From positions 15,837,147 through 15,901,146 of the forward strand of contig OZ038457.1 in assembly GCA_964036195.1 (NCBI GenBank): a stretch of DNA of 64,000 bases, written 5' to 3'. The stretch is from Sphaerolaimus hirsutus (taxonomy: Eukaryota; Nematoda; Chromadorea; Monhysterida; Sphaerolaimidae). Positions within the stretch are counted from its first letter, which is position 1; each line of letters begins with the position of its first letter. The notes beneath the pieces are model-generated. The model had not been told where the DNA came from and made no database searches. It worked only from the letters and a program-made list of their open reading frames with translations. This document shows, in pieces, positions 35,201 through 46,400 of this stretch. The position numbers and the translations under genes were made by a program.

Positions 35201-38200
35201 ACACGCTGCGCAGACACGCCGCACTGGCAGTGGCCAACTTGTGCGTTTACAGCGATTCCGAATGCCACCAGCGGGTGATAGCGAAAAAGTTGCCAGACTG
35301 GCTGTTTCTGCTCGCTTCCAACAGGGACGACATTACTTCATACTACGCCTGTTTAGCTGGTTGGTTATCGACGTATATTGTCTCCTAAATTTTTACCCCC
35401 CGTGCGGTTTGATAGATAGTAAATCGCTCCTCCGGAGGGATAGATAGATAGCTTGACGGTTTTGAGGGGGGTTGGAGACCCGTGCATTGTGCGTGTGACA
35501 GTGTTCAGCAGCATACAAACCCCTCCTACAGTGTGCATTCTGGCCTCGAACAAGGAGGCGGAGTCGGCGGTGAGCAAGTCGGGCACGTTGGCCCTGGTGG
35601 AGCCCTTCCTGCAGCGGCACAAGCCCGACAGCTTCCTCCGGGCCGATCACAAGCTGTCGCAGGGCCGGCCCAAAGAATGGCTTCAGAAAATGGTCGGTGC
35701 GGTGAACGCTTTTGCGGTGCCTTGGCAGTGTTTGAGTAGGTAGCGATTTGGTGTGTGAGTGCTGCATTTGTCATCGAACTTGTGTGCTTCCGTTAGGGCG
35801 TGGGCTGTTTTTTCTCTTGGTTGTTTCAATTTGGAAATTTATTTGTGCTATTCCGGTAGTGCAGGATTAGCACTACAAATATTGGCTATCGAGTAGTAAC
35901 ACATTGAATCACACATACAAACAGAGTTGATATAAATATGAGTCATTTATTGAATGGGATATGTGGGTGGGCGTGGGTAATGTGTGGTATGTGCGATTCA
36001 AATGTCAGTCTCTTTAGATTGTGTGATTTTGAGCTTACACCAAACACTTATTTATTCAAACCCGTCGTCCGAACAACGCCAATTATGCCCCAGTTACAGG
36101 TAGCTCTACCATTCTCATTCCTACTCTTGGATAATACTCCGTCATTCCTCCACTTGCACTCCGTCTCTTTTCACCCTCAGGTCTCTCTACTTACCGCGTC
36201 TCGTCGCGAAGTCAACGCGCTGGCTGCATTCCACTTTTGCATGGAGGGCATCATCAAGATGTCGCAGGACAGGTTGGAAGTGTTCCAAGAGATCGGCGCC
36301 GTGTCCGCGCTCAAGGATTTGGCTTCTTCACCGAGTGAAATCTCAGCGAAGTTGGCTAGCCAGGCGTTGACGATCATCGGGGAGGCGGTGCCGTACAAGC
36401 TCAGCCAGCAGGTGCCCCTGTGGTCGGTCGACGACGTCGCTTATTGGGTGGCCAAGGTGAACATTTGCTATACTCTGCTATATAACATATGTTTTTAAAT
36501 CTGCTAATCGGCCCTTTGCCATTACGCATGTAAACCCATCGCGCATGTAGACCCGGCACGCATTTAACTATACCCGGCAAGCTGAAACTGTGCAATAAAA
36601 CACATGACCTGGTTATTTTAAAGGTGGAAATATATAAAAAGTATGAGAATTAGGGTAAAATTGCTCAGAAGCGCTCCAGATAGTTGGATAGCTAGGCAAT
36701 TTGCGGGAGGGGATGTTCAGGGGAAAGTGGCCTAAAAATTGCCTCTAGGATAGGTAGATAACTTGGCGGTTTGGGGTGGGATTACCAACCCCAATTCTTA
36801 CCCTGCGGGTATAATGGGTCTACATGCGCAATAGGCCTGACCCCTGCTAATCATTTTTTTACTTTGGAATTTCTTTCTGCAGATCGGCTTTGAGCAATAT
36901 GTGCAAGCATTCCGCGACCAAATGGTGGACGGCGATTTGCTGCTGTTGTTGAAGGAAACCGAGCTTAGCAATGATATCGGCATGACCAGTTCGCTTTTGA
37001 GGAAGCGATTCATGAGAGAGTTGGGCGCTTTAAAAGTTGGTTTTTGGTGGAGGGTGAGATTTTATTAAACTGGACAGACAGATTGCTTTATAATGAATGA
37101 TACCATATTTTGATGAATTAGGTCACGTGAAAAACTGCATCAAATTCACCCGATATAGAAGCAATTTGATGTTATTTTATTCAGATTGGATATGGTAGAT
37201 TTCATTGTAAGGCGTAATGTCGCTGGAGTATACCTGATGTATATCCTGGCAACGTTTTTTATGGCTGAATCGATCTGGCTATCAGCAACAAGTTCTGGGC
37301 CAAGTAAATTTCGTACCCGATCTCTAAAAGTCGTCGCTTTCATTCGATTGTGTTTTCATCCAGATCTCGGCCGACTACTCGTCCGTGGACCCGACCGAGC
37401 TGGACTCGTTCCTGATGTCTGTCACTGAGGAACTGTCCGTGTACACGTACCAGATGCTCGAGGTGGGCGTCGACCGGTCCATGCTGCCCGCGCTCACCGA
37501 CGACATCATGCAGAGCACTTGCGGCATCAAGAACCCCGTGCACAGGGCCAAGCTGCTGCACTCGTTGCAGGTACTACCGACCATGTGCCTGTAGTCATGT
37601 GGACCCGCTAGTCATGTAGACCCCCAGTCATGTATTTTAGGGGGGGGGATTAGCGCGTGGTTTACATAATTAGTGGAGTACATAGCTCGGGCCGCAGTGC
37701 GTGTGAACTCACTAATGTTTTTGTTGCTTTTTTCATGATACCGCTCGAAGAAAAATTTAAAAACTCACAAATCATTTGTTACATATTTGAGTTTTTAAAA
37801 TTTTCTTAAAGTAGCGTCATACAAATTTCGACAAAAACAATAGTGAGTGCACATGCACTGCGGTCCGTGCTATGTACTCTACTAATAATGTAAACCACCG
37901 CGCTAATCCCCCTAAAATACATGACCGGTAGATCTACATGACTAGTAGGCTTACGTCGTCCTACCCAACTTTTGTCAAACGCACATTTGTTATACCTAAT
38001 TCAACATGCCGCAGGACTGCAAAACGATGGAAGACATGGAGATTGCTGTTCTATCGAAGCAGATCGACATATTCATTTCATACCGGCGGCGGGACGGCAA
38101 CCAGATGGCCAGCCTGCTCAAAGTGCTGCTGCAGCTGCGCGGCTACAAAGTTTTCATCGATGTCGATAGGCTGTATGCTGGCCAGTTTGACACGTCGCTG

Positions 38201-39141
38201 CTCAAACATATTCAGGTGGGTAGTTGGATGTGAGGGTTCAACCGGTACCGGCTTTTCCATACCGACACTGACATTGAATTTTCAATTCCGATACGTGGGT
38301 ATTGATACCGATACTGTGATTTTAAGTTTTGCTGTTTTCCGGTGCAATATAATATCAGGTGTAGGGCAGCTCAGTACTTTATCGTTTCTTTTGTGTGCCA
38401 ATGTTCAGCGGCGATAATTGGGCTCTAAAAACTGGGTTATAAATTCCAGGCGGCGCGTCACTTCATCCTGGTACTTACGGAACGCGCGCTCGACCGCTGG
38501 GTGGGCACGGACGACGTGGAGCAGGACTGGGTGTACAAGGAGGTCCGCTGCGCCCTGGACAACAAGAAGAACATCGTGCCCGTGTTCGACGCCAACTTCG
38601 AGTATCCCGAGGAGTGTCGCATGCCGCAGGACATGCGCCTCATTACCAAGTTTAATGGTATTAGATGGGTGCACGAATATCAGGAGGCGTGCGTGGATAA
38701 ACTGGAAAAGTTAGTTGTTTGAGCTGGCGAGGCTACCGCATTTTCTGGAATAATTCCCCTGGGCTATTATTGTTTTGTCAGACTTTGAAGGGGGATTTAT
38801 TCAAGGGTGAGGTAAATATTACTATTTCGTCAGACTTCTTTTGAGGGGGAACTATTCAAGGGGGGGATTATTATTATTTCGTCAAAATATTCATGAATAT
38901 TTCTATCAAGTCATTTCACGAAATCTGCATTATTTCAATATTCACTCCATTCCGCCACTGCAGATTTCTGCGCGGCGAGGGCAGCCAGACGAACCTGTCG
39001 TCGCTGCACCACGTGCATCACAAGCGCGCCTCGTCGACGGGCGCAGGCGCGCAGAACGCCTCCTATGGGGCGCTGCGGTCAGCTGCGGGCAAACCTCGAC
39101 CGCCGCCGCTCAGGGCGCAGCAACAGGACGACATGTTGTGA
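23237..39141 (+). CDS. SARM1: SARM1 / TIR-1 NAD+ hydrolase (ARM-SAM-SAM-TIR)
   Basis: Cytosolic NAD+ glycohydrolase that drives programmed axon death in flies and mammals and p38 immune signalling in worms (TIR-1). Proposed exons: 23237-23424, 24507-24584, 31166-31209, 31380-31540, 31827-32061, 32708-32982, 34117-34298, 34783-34951, 35037-35146, 35214-35359, 35532-35692, 36181-36456, 36883-37035, 37364-37570, 38015-38215, 38450-38709, 38964-39141. Phases agree throughout and give 1007 residues. The N-terminal third is Ser/Gln/Ala-rich and low complexity. ARM repeats cover about residues 327-660, SAM1 665-725, SAM2 726-795, TIR 805-905. The TIR has [18 protein letters not shown] and DWVYKE with the catalytic Glu codon at 38540-38542. 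The tail is Ser/Gln-rich. The first two exons have no family match to anchor them; the Met at 23237 is the first in frame with exon 2 but the true start may lie upstream. Confidence 0.93.
23467..24437. mobile_element. MITE1 (GGCAGTCCC...CCCTGTAAAG) split by a family B element
   Basis: Left end GTGACAGTCCTGAG, right end CTTTACAGGGCTTGGCACTG. The inner DNA is rich in GTCATGACAATTGACAC words typical of this family. A family B element sits in its left terminal repeat. Located in SARM1 intron 1. Confidence 0.75.
23478..24177. mobile_element. hAT-like MITE, family B, perfect 8-bp TSD, nested in MITE1
   Basis: 700-bp element, TAGGGTTGGCCGATG to CCAACCCTA, flanked by GTCCTGAG at 23470-23477 and 24178-24185. 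Near-identical in its core to the copy at 19628-20277, so activity was recent. Contains GCGCGCAAGCGCGC near 23627. Confidence 0.92.
25377..26297. mobile_element. hAT-like element (CAGGGTTGG ends), perfect 8-bp TSD
   Basis: 921-bp AT-rich element starting CAGGGTTGGCAAAATC and ending AACCAACCCTG, flanked by GCCACGAC at 25369-25376 and 26298-26305. It contains a diverged MITE1 copy (about 25614-26000, starting GGGCAGTCCCAAGCTTTG). In SARM1 intron 24585-31165. Confidence 0.88.
26390..26660. mobile_element. short, diverged family B copy
   Basis: Begins CAGGGTTGGAAAAAACTTTT and ends ACAACATCGACCAACTC, with imperfect flanks (TTTATAGC and TATTTATAAC). The homopolymer arms are eroded, so it is older than the other family B copies. 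Confidence 0.6.
27350..27592. mobile_element. TACCGTATTTCCTCGAA inverted-repeat element
   Basis: Begins ACCGTATTTCCTCGAAATAC and ends GTATTTCGAGGAAATACGGT, with C- and G-runs just inside each end. One of at least six copies in the window (also 46037-46139, 59152-59550, 62466-63479, 63900-64000 and diverged ones). I could not define a convincing target duplication. Confidence 0.75.
27831..28332. mobile_element. hAT-like MITE, family C, perfect 8-bp TSD
   Basis: 502-bp element beginning CAGGGGTCTCCAGGATTTTG and ending GGAGACCCCTG, flanked by GTTGCCAT at 27823-27830 and 28333-28340. Both ends carry GATAGATAGCTG words and long G-runs. This copy defines the family C ends. Confidence 0.92.
28636..29352. 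mobile_element. hAT-like MITE, family B variant (TAGGGATGG), perfect 8-bp TSD
   Basis: 717-bp element, TAGGGATGGAAAAAAGCGC to GCCATCCCTA, flanked by GCCAGTAC at 28628-28635 and 29353-29360. The arms are AAAAAGCGCTTTTT rather than AAAACGTTTT. The core is the family B core in opposite orientation, including GCGCGCTTGCGCGC near 29187. Confidence 0.9.
29790..30239. mobile_element. hAT-like MITE, family A, perfect 8-bp TSD
   Basis: 450-bp element, CAGGGACGTATCCAGGATTT to GGATACGTCCTTG, flanked by CCCTCCTG at 29782-29789 and 30240-30247. It has the GGCGCC/ATGGCG palindromes and the GCGCGCTTGCGCGC core near 30099. A 194-codon minus-strand frame across it is a by-product of its composition. Confidence 0.92.
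30370..30675. repeat. diverged TACCGTATTT-family element
   Basis: Starts TACCGTATATTGTTGGATG with GATCCCCGGGGATT just inside and ends at GGGGGTATTATTCGGGAG. The plan matches the CCGTATTTCCTCGAA family but the ends are eroded. In SARM1 intron 24585-31165. Confidence 0.4.
31206..31379. mobile_element. MITE1 hairpin that coincides with a whole SARM1 intron
   Basis: A near-complete hairpin: CTCCCAGACCCTGTAAAGAG on the left and CTCTTTACAGGGTCTGGGAC on the right, arms continuing to a small loop near 31290-31297. The proposed intron 31210-31379 has its GT in the left terminal repeat and its AG at the last bases of the right one. The frame runs [11 protein letters not shown] across the junction. Reading through the element instead meets a stop at about 31311-31313. 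Confidence 0.75.
31594..31796. mobile_element. short inverted-repeat MITE (CACGCTAGTTGACAC ends)
   Basis: Left arm ACACGCTAGTTGACACTTG, right arm TGTGTCAACTAGTGTGTGG. Inner arms ATTTCGGTTTCACGTGTTGC and CGACACGTGAAGCCGAAAT also pair. In the SARM1 intron 31541-31826. Confidence 0.75.
32095..32400. mobile_element. family C copy, eroded ends
   Basis: Starts near GGGGTCTCCAGGATTTTGAC and carries AGATAGCTG, GGATAGGTAGATAGC and ATAGCCAAAAAATATGCCTC as in the 27831-28332 copy. No clean target duplication seen. In the SARM1 intron 32062-32707. Confidence 0.65.
33049..33754. mobile_element. hAT-like MITE, family B, perfect 8-bp TSD
   Basis: 706-bp element, TAGGGTTGGCCGATG to TCCAACCCTA, flanked by AACGAGAC at 33041-33048 and 33755-33762. 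Near-identical core to 19628-20277 and 23478-24177. In the SARM1 intron 32983-34116. Confidence 0.92.
34370..34760. mobile_element. diverged GGAAAACGGAAA-type element
   Basis: AGGACGTCAAAATTTATGG on the left and GAAAGTTACACACTATTGA on the right loosely match the TAGGGTGTCAAA ends of the 62703-63344 element. The body repeats GGAAAACGGAAA-like words. Flanks GTATACAT and GTATACAC may be the target duplication. Confidence 0.55.
35385..35480. mobile_element. family C end-only fragment
   Basis: Contains GATAGATAGTAAATCGCTCC and GGGATAGATAGATAGCTTG close together, then GGGGTTGGAGACCCGTG. It looks like a family C copy that lost its middle. In the SARM1 intron 35360-35531. Confidence 0.6.
36181..37570 (+). 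other. SARM1: last ARM segment and tandem SAM domain exons of SARM1
   Basis: The 36181-36456 exon ends ARM ([20 protein letters not shown]) and starts SAM1 ([15 protein letters not shown]). Exon 36883-37035 completes SAM1 ([20 protein letters not shown]). Exon 37364-37570 encodes SAM2 ([34 protein letters not shown]). In the family these domains assemble the octameric ring that holds the TIR domains apart. Confidence 0.9.
36600..36790. mobile_element. family C fragment
   Basis: Words such as GCGCTCCAGATAGTTGGATA, ATTGCCTCTAGGATAGGTAG and TTTGGGGTGGGATTACC match the family C right half. In the SARM1 intron 36457-36882. Confidence 0.5.
38015..38709 (+). other. SARM1: TIR catalytic domain exons of SARM1
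   Basis: Two exons encode the TIR fold. The first has [14 protein letters not shown] (strand A and the AA loop) and [16 protein letters not shown] (strand B and the BB loop). The second has [16 protein letters not shown], then [12 protein letters not shown] with the catalytic glutamate, then KNIVPVFD and [13 protein letters not shown]. All expected core elements are present, so NADase activity is expected. Confidence 0.92.
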
Positions 39142-40436
39142 CGATGGCTGCACCCCCTTCCGGCTGCCTAGACTGCCGCAGCTGCAGCTGCAACCAGCTA
39201 CTGGTGCCAGGGTTGGCTGCAGAATGCGTCAACTTTGACGTTGACGTTGACTCGTTTGCCGCCGCGCTCGCCGGCGCGACCGCTCACGTTTTCCGCTCTA
39301 GCGCAATCTCGCCGCTCAAAGCGGTGATCTTGAATTGACATTGGGGAGCAGTTCTTGCAAATCTTGTTTTTATTGACGTTTTGCGCAATTATTTTGTGCT
39401 CGTATGATGTGATAATGAATCGATTGTTTTGCTTTTTACCGTGGGTTTTTTTCCACTCAAAACTGCTTCGATCAGCTCCATGAGTATTATAATGAAGCGA
39501 TTTTGACCCGGTTGATTTTCTTGTGAATGAATGGCATAATTCCGGTTACCTATAAACATTTGCTAGAGATATGATCAATAGATTATTAGCCGCTTGTTTT
39601 TTGGTTTGATCTCTCGATGGCTCTGTGGTGAAGAAGTGAAATATCCCTTTTGTTCAATGTTGAGTTTTGATTCACTGTTGTTACGGCGCCTCTAATTTGT
39701 AATTTTTATGTCTATTTCACTTCTTGAAAGTGACCCTAGCGCATTGCGCTGTAGATCTGTTTTTTTTTTCATTTGATTTCATGCTCCAGGTATGCGCCCG
39801 TATCGATGGGTTGCGAGGTTTTTCTTTCATTTCAGTCCAATTTTTCTAAGTCAATGTTATTCGCCAAAGTTATTACACGACGCACTATTTACGAAGGGTC
39901 ATCTTATAACACCGTTCCACCACAGTTACATAATGATACGGTTGATAAAATTCAATTATTGGTTATTTTCATACCTCTTGCGTAGTTATAACTGCGTATT
40001 TTGTGATGGGCATTTTGGAAGTTTGTATAAGTATTTGAAATATAATGGCAAATTAGCACATCGGTATATATGCGTAGTAAAATGCGAATTATGCGTAGTA
40101 AAATGATTTGAAGGACTCTGTCAGCACCGTACAAAAAATAAAAAAAATGCAAATTCGTCACCAGTATTCAGAGTATTTGGTGTGTGCAACGATCATGTAA
40201 ATTGAATTCCTTTTGGGACAGAAATGGGAATCTCATAGAGCCTACACATTCTAATGTCAATTGATAGACGTGACTTATCAGAAATGAAAAGTTAAAGACA
40301 ATATCTGTGGACACTGTATAAACGATAGATATAGTCCCATCATCAAATAATGTCCAAATGAAAAAGCAATAATAAGGCACGCCAAATTGACTGTATCTAC
40401 AAAAGTCCGCCGTGAGGCATCCGTCAACCTTCCTTT
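39142..40436. other. convergent 3' region between SARM1 and the peroxidase
   Basis: Should contain both 3' UTRs. A TIR-element fragment (AATTCCCCTGGGCTATTATT) lies just upstream at 38740-38890 in the last SARM1 intron. No further gene, tRNA or recognisable element is visible. AT-rich, with no obvious AATAAA close to either stop codon. Confidence 0.5.
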
Positions 40437-43400
40437 TCACTCCCTCCACTTGCTAATGTCAATGCCGGGTATCGCGTTGCAATTGGCAGTCGCCCCAGCA
40501 TTGTTGGCGAACATAAAGGCGTCGCGCGGCGCCGCGCCAAAGGCCTCGCCGGAGTCGCACAGGACCCTGGCGAGGGTGGCCTTCTTTAACTCTGCCTGCT
40601 GCTCTGAAGTGAACACGTCGGCAGACTCGTACCATAGTCTGCGGGCGAGGCGGGGGGGTGTTCCGATTGGAGGATTGCGGGGCGTTTTGTGTGATGCTGG
40701 TGAGCAACGTTGGCAAGCAAATTTGGAGATGTGTGTGAAACCCTTCCAAAACATACATACGACTTGTTCAAAATTGTCCAAAAAATAGCAAAATTGATTC
40801 TATTTTTTCAAAGAAAAATCTGATTTTTTATCACATTTTGGAGAAAAATAAAAAAAATGCTTTCGGAGGGTGCGCCGTCGTTAGTGGCGAGTAGCGTTGG
40901 CAAAGTCACTGCGAAAGTTTTTTTGAAGGGCACTAGTTTTCAATTCCTATTTATTTTAAATCCATTTTATGTTTTAGAATTTTTAGTCATTTGAAAGTTG
41001 TTGAAAAGTTGTCGATGTCGCATTCGATGCGTTTACATCAAATCTACGGTTGCAGTTGAAAAGCCGAGTGGCATTCCTTCAACAACCGCCCTGGAATTAC
41101 ACAAAGTTTCTGACAGCCACCCCGTAGTTAATTTACACGTACCGGTCTCCGTCCCTGAGTCGCTTGAACTGGTCGCCGATGAGGCAGGCGAGCGTGGGGC
41201 CGATCATGCCGCCCGCCACCGGGTCCTCCAGCATCGCGCCCACGTACAGGTCGATGTTGTCTGCGTGCCAAGTTGGACCGTGCGCGTCGCGAAAAATGAA
41301 AATGAAACTTGGACAAAGACGTTTTCATTGTCTGACAAATTTGTATGAAGATGGTTAATTTTATCACAAAATAACTTGGTTTGTTCAATTGATATGAGTT
41401 TGAGGCTATGGTTTGAGTTCCCTTAAGCAGGAACATAATGCAGTAATCTGAAATGAGTTTTCTTGTGGTGGCACCTTTATGGTAAATAATTTCTCTGTAT
41501 TCTCATCATCAAATATTTTTCCCTCGAATAATTTTTTGTGTAAAATAATCTGACAAAAATGGCTTGTTATGTTGGTTATAAACCATATTTGATGCACTCA
41601 GTTGATAGAAACAAGCTTAAAAATTTTGACCAAATAATAATTCCCCTCCTTGAGGTATTCCCTCCTTGAATAATTCCCCCTCGAATAATTCCGCCCTCGA
41701 ACAGTCCCCTCTCAACAAAGTCTGACGAAAAAAACTATTCCGAGTAAATACGGTATGTGTACGGCCATCACCCTAAGACTACTCACCGGGACTTCCATAC
41801 ATGTTCTGCAAACTAGACCGCGTCTCAAAGGTGGATATCTCGTTGGCCAAGTCGTTCTGTATATTAGTAGCACGCGGCAGCCCGCAAAATGCGCGCCAAT
41901 CGTTGTACGAGGGCAGGCCGTGGTCGCGGCCGCGCTGTATGTTGATGGCGCACAGGTCCGTGTTGCCGAACATGCGCTCGGTGATTGCTGGTGTGAGCCG
42001 CTGCGGCATCTTCACTGCGGTTGCCATCAAACCACGTAGAACAGAGTCCACGCCAGCTTCGGTCAGGCGATCTGCGAACAATTGACACTTGTCTTAAATT
42101 TGTCATGACAATTAACACTTAACATGACATTTTACCTGACATTTGACACTTTACTTTTCAGTTTACAATGTCTGGGATTGGCACCAGGGGGCAGTCCCAA
42201 GCCCTGTAAAGTATAAAGTAAAGTGTCAAATGTAAAGTCAAATGCAAAGTAAAGTGTCAATCAAAACAAAAAAGAAAAGATTTTATTACTGAACTTTGCA
42301 TGACAATTGACAGTTTACTTTGCATTTGACTTTACATTTGACACTTTACTTTGCATTTGACTTTACATTTGACACTTTACTTTGCATTTGACTTTACATT
42401 TGACACTTTACTTTGCATTTGACTTTACATTTGACACTTTACTTTACACTTTACAGGGCTTGGGACTGCCACCAGGATGACATGCACAAGAAAACAAACG
42501 CTTCCCCCGAAATACGTCAGCCCGGAATGTGTGTTGTGTGAACAAAGAATTAAACATGAAAACTATTGTTGTTTGTGATTGGCAACGCAACTATGCATTT
42601 ACTTGGTTGTGTAACTATTTATACATTTTAATTTAAAATGTTGACGTGTTTCACGATTGATTACATTTATTTACCTACCTATGTATAAATTCATCATGGC
42701 GATTCATCAAAAAATTCTGGCGAAATAATAGTTCCCTCTCCTGACTTCACCCTCCCTTCGAAATAGCCTGACGTCTGACCCATGTTGTTAAAACGTATTT
42801 ACTTTTACTCGATAAATACGTATACTCGAGTACCGAGTAAATACGTTTACGTTTCCTCCGAAAAAGTTCTGGTACTCGCTTTTACGTATACTTTTTGAAA
42901 GTACTCGAGTACAGAAAACGTAATTTAGATCGTTTTTTATATAGGTTTTTAAAGGCGTAGAAGGGAAAAAAGGGAGAAAATGTGCTAAAATTTTTGGAAA
43001 CTAGTCGAAAATGAGTATAGAACGAAATACATAGTCAAAAATTGCGTAAAATAAGCAAAAAGTTATGAAAATGAGTGATTTTTGAGTGACATTTCTCGAA
43101 AAGTATGGCGACATTTCTCAAAAGTACTTACGTTTACGTTTTCTGCGAGGAAAAGTACGTTTACTTACGTTTACTCATGAGTAAAAGTAAGAAAATTTCT
43201 TTACGTTTCTCGAAAATTTCTCTACTCAAGGCGTGAGTAAAAAATAAATACTTTACGTTTAGGTATACTTTGAAAAAGTTCGGTACTTTTAACAACTCTG
43301 GTCTGACCAAGGTGGCAAAAAATAAATCCCCTGGAGTTATTTCGAAGAAATACGGTATTTACATGCAAACAGACTTATGTTGAATATGCCGTCTCCAAAG

Positions 43401-46400
43401 TTCAGTCCGCCCTGCGGTATCGGCTGGAAGAAGTTGTTCAATCTGGGGTAGAACTCTTGAATCAAGCCGTGGCCGAAGCGGAACGCGGAGCCGACGAACA
43501 CGTTGGATATGGACGGGTTCACCGATGACTTGTAGCCGCTGTACGCTCCAATGCGCGTACCCATGGACGAGCCGAGCAGCTGCGCGTGCCACTCGTTCAT
43601 TTTCACGCACGCGTCACTAATATAATTAGTGTTCCAAAAATGGGTGTATTTCAGAAAATATAATTAAATATAGGTTATCTCAGAAAATCTCTAAAAAATG
43701 ACAAATAATTTTATCTCTCTGAAAAAACAGAATATATAAATAAATATTTAAAAATAAAAATGATAAATGTTTTATATTTATTCTCATGGAAAAAATATCA
43801 TTTAATCTCGCTGGAATAACCTGGAGAAAACTTCAATAAATTTTTGTTAACATTTTCTGAAATTGTTTAACTATAAATACATTTTTGGAACACTTATCTC
43901 CGTCAAGATCAGCACACCTTGGGCAGGAAGTCGTCATAAGTGATTTTCTGCATCTGCGCGCCGACGATTTTCCTCGCCTCGTGGAAGAGCTGGTCGCTGG
44001 ACCAGTGCGGGTTGACGCTCTGCAGCGCGGACACGACGCGGTTGTGCTCGCGCACGAACAGAGAGTGCATGGCGGCCAGGCCGACGAAGATGCTGCCGCG
44101 GTCGTCCCCCTGCGTGCGGGTCGAGGCGCTGACTTCAGTGAACCATAGTTTTTTAAACGTATTTACGTTTACTCGATAAATACGGATGCTCGGGTACTGC
44201 GTAAATACGTTTACGTTTCCTCCGAAAAATACCGGTACTCACTTACTCGCGTACTTTTGAAAGTACGCGAGTACAGAAAACGTATTTCAAACAGGTTTTT
44301 TAATACGCTTTTTCAAAGCATAATTGAAACAAAGGGAGAGAAAAGCTAACAATATGGACAAAATATCCAAAATAGCATAAAAATAGGCAAAAACACTTTA
44401 ACTATTGAATTTGATGGTGAAAAAGTTCGAAAATTAGTGATTTTGAGCGAAAATTGGGACAAAATTTCTTAAAAATACCCACTTTTACGTTTTCCGGGTA
44501 AAAAAGTAATTTACTCACGTTTACTCATGAGTAACGATGGCAAAAAAAGATTCGAAAATTCGAAAATATTTTCGAATTTTCGAATTTTTTCATAATTTTC
44601 GAATTTTTATTTCACCCCTGGAAAAAACACTTAAAAATCGATTTATTTTTTTAAAAATTCGAAAATTCAAAAATTCGAAAATAGTTTTCGAATTTTTCAG
44701 GAAATTCAAGGTGACAAAACACAGTTTTAAGTTCAGCGTGCTAAATAAAGCGACAATTGATAAGCGGCAAGCGACAATTGATCGACAAAATCTCATGTAA
44801 TGAAAATTCAAGCATAAAAAAAACATTGAAATGGCATCCGCGGCGGCAGCAGCGGACTCAATCACATCCATTTAGGAATGCATGGCCCAAACGCCCAAAT
44901 AATCACGTCCATCAAAAATATCGCTAGCGGGTCTTCCGAGGGGCAGTCACACAAACTTTTTTGGAAGGCATTCAGACCCAGCGAAAATGGTGCAAACTGA
45001 TCCACATAAGTGTTTCTACCATTTGTCATGTTAAAGTGGAGTGAAATTGTCATGTCATGCTTCACTTACAGTGAAATTAAGGTTAAGAGGGGCTCCAAAC
45101 ATAAAAACAGTCAAAATACTGTGTTTTAAGCTTCAAATTCAATGATTTTCTTTAAAAAATTCGAAAATTGCCAAAAAAGATTCGAAAATTCGAAAATTCG
45201 AAAATTAAATTCGAAATTCGAAAATTAATTTGGGAAAAAATTCGAAAATTCGAAAATTCACTTTAGAAAAAACACTTAAAAATTTAAATACTTTTTTCTG
45301 GAAGGTTTGCCATCGTTACTCATGAGTAAAAGTAAATAAAAATACTTTACGTTTTCTGTACTCATCTGTGAGTAAAAAAATACTTTACGTTTACTTTCAA
45401 AAAAGTTCAGTACTTTTAACAACTCTGCAGTCAACATGGCGACAGTATGCCACAAAATGTGGATGGTGCCATTGCGTCTTTCACAGTAGCTTCATGATTT
45501 CCTCACACTTATGAAAACTAATGCTTACAAAACTTTCCAAAACGAATCATTTTCGAGTAGTCCTTGACATATTCCTTGACATATTTCGGTTATGAGTAGT
45601 AGACATACTCCCCATTTCGGTAAACTCAATTGTGTTGTGTTCAAAGCTCATTAATCAGTTTCCGCAATTTCGGCCGTAAACTAGTGTGCGTGTGGCTGGC
45701 TTTTCAGACGAACTTTCAAAGATACGCGGTAAACTCGACACGCACCACAATAAAGTTGTTATTGCCATCGACAGGCGGGAACGCCCTGCCGTTGATGAAG
45801 GTAGTCCGGAGCTGCGGAGCGAAGCCGTTGCGAAAGCGGTCGACGTCCCTGGGCGAGCTGCCGTACACGACCGACGCGTCGACGAAGGCCGTGTTCTCGT
45901 TGAGCTGCTCGCGGGGCCCGTTCCTGTTGCACACGGGCGTGGAACGAGCCACGGCCAGACAGCGCGACGGACCGAATCTGCGCCGCACATCCGCTAATTG
46001 TACATTGGTAGTTGTTAAAGTATAGTATAGTAAGTACCGTATTTCCTCGAATTACCCCCGGGGGGGTTATTTTTCAGAGTGGAAATTTTGAGCGGGGTAT
46101 TTCGGGGGGGGGGCGGTATTTCGAGGAAATACGGTAGTTGGTTTGGCGCGCCGCACATTTGTGTTGCAGTGTTCCCCAAGTTTTGCTTTAACTGAATTAA
46201 TTTTAATTGAATTATTTCTCACGTAAGCACCTGAAATCTTGCGGAAACGTCTGCACGTTGACGCAGTTCGGTGAATTGTTGCCGCACGTGCCGCAGGCGC
46301 CGTTGTTCAACTGAAATTAGTTTGAATTTGATTTGATTTCGTTACAAGTTGAAACTTACTACATCCATCAACACTGCGACCGAAAAATCACAACGAACCT

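Noticed and set aside
38161-38200. Apparent loss of the TIR catalytic glutamate (DRLYAGQF where human has EKLEAGKF)
   Set aside because: The human catalytic residue E642 lies in DWVHKE, by counting from the known C629/C635. The matching DWVYKE here, at 38525-38542, keeps the Glu.
43580-43619. Upstream extension of peroxidase exon 43375-43579 ([12 protein letters not shown])
   Set aside because: It would break phase with the preceding exon. Starting at LLGSSMG keeps phase and matches the family pattern FLPxLLG.
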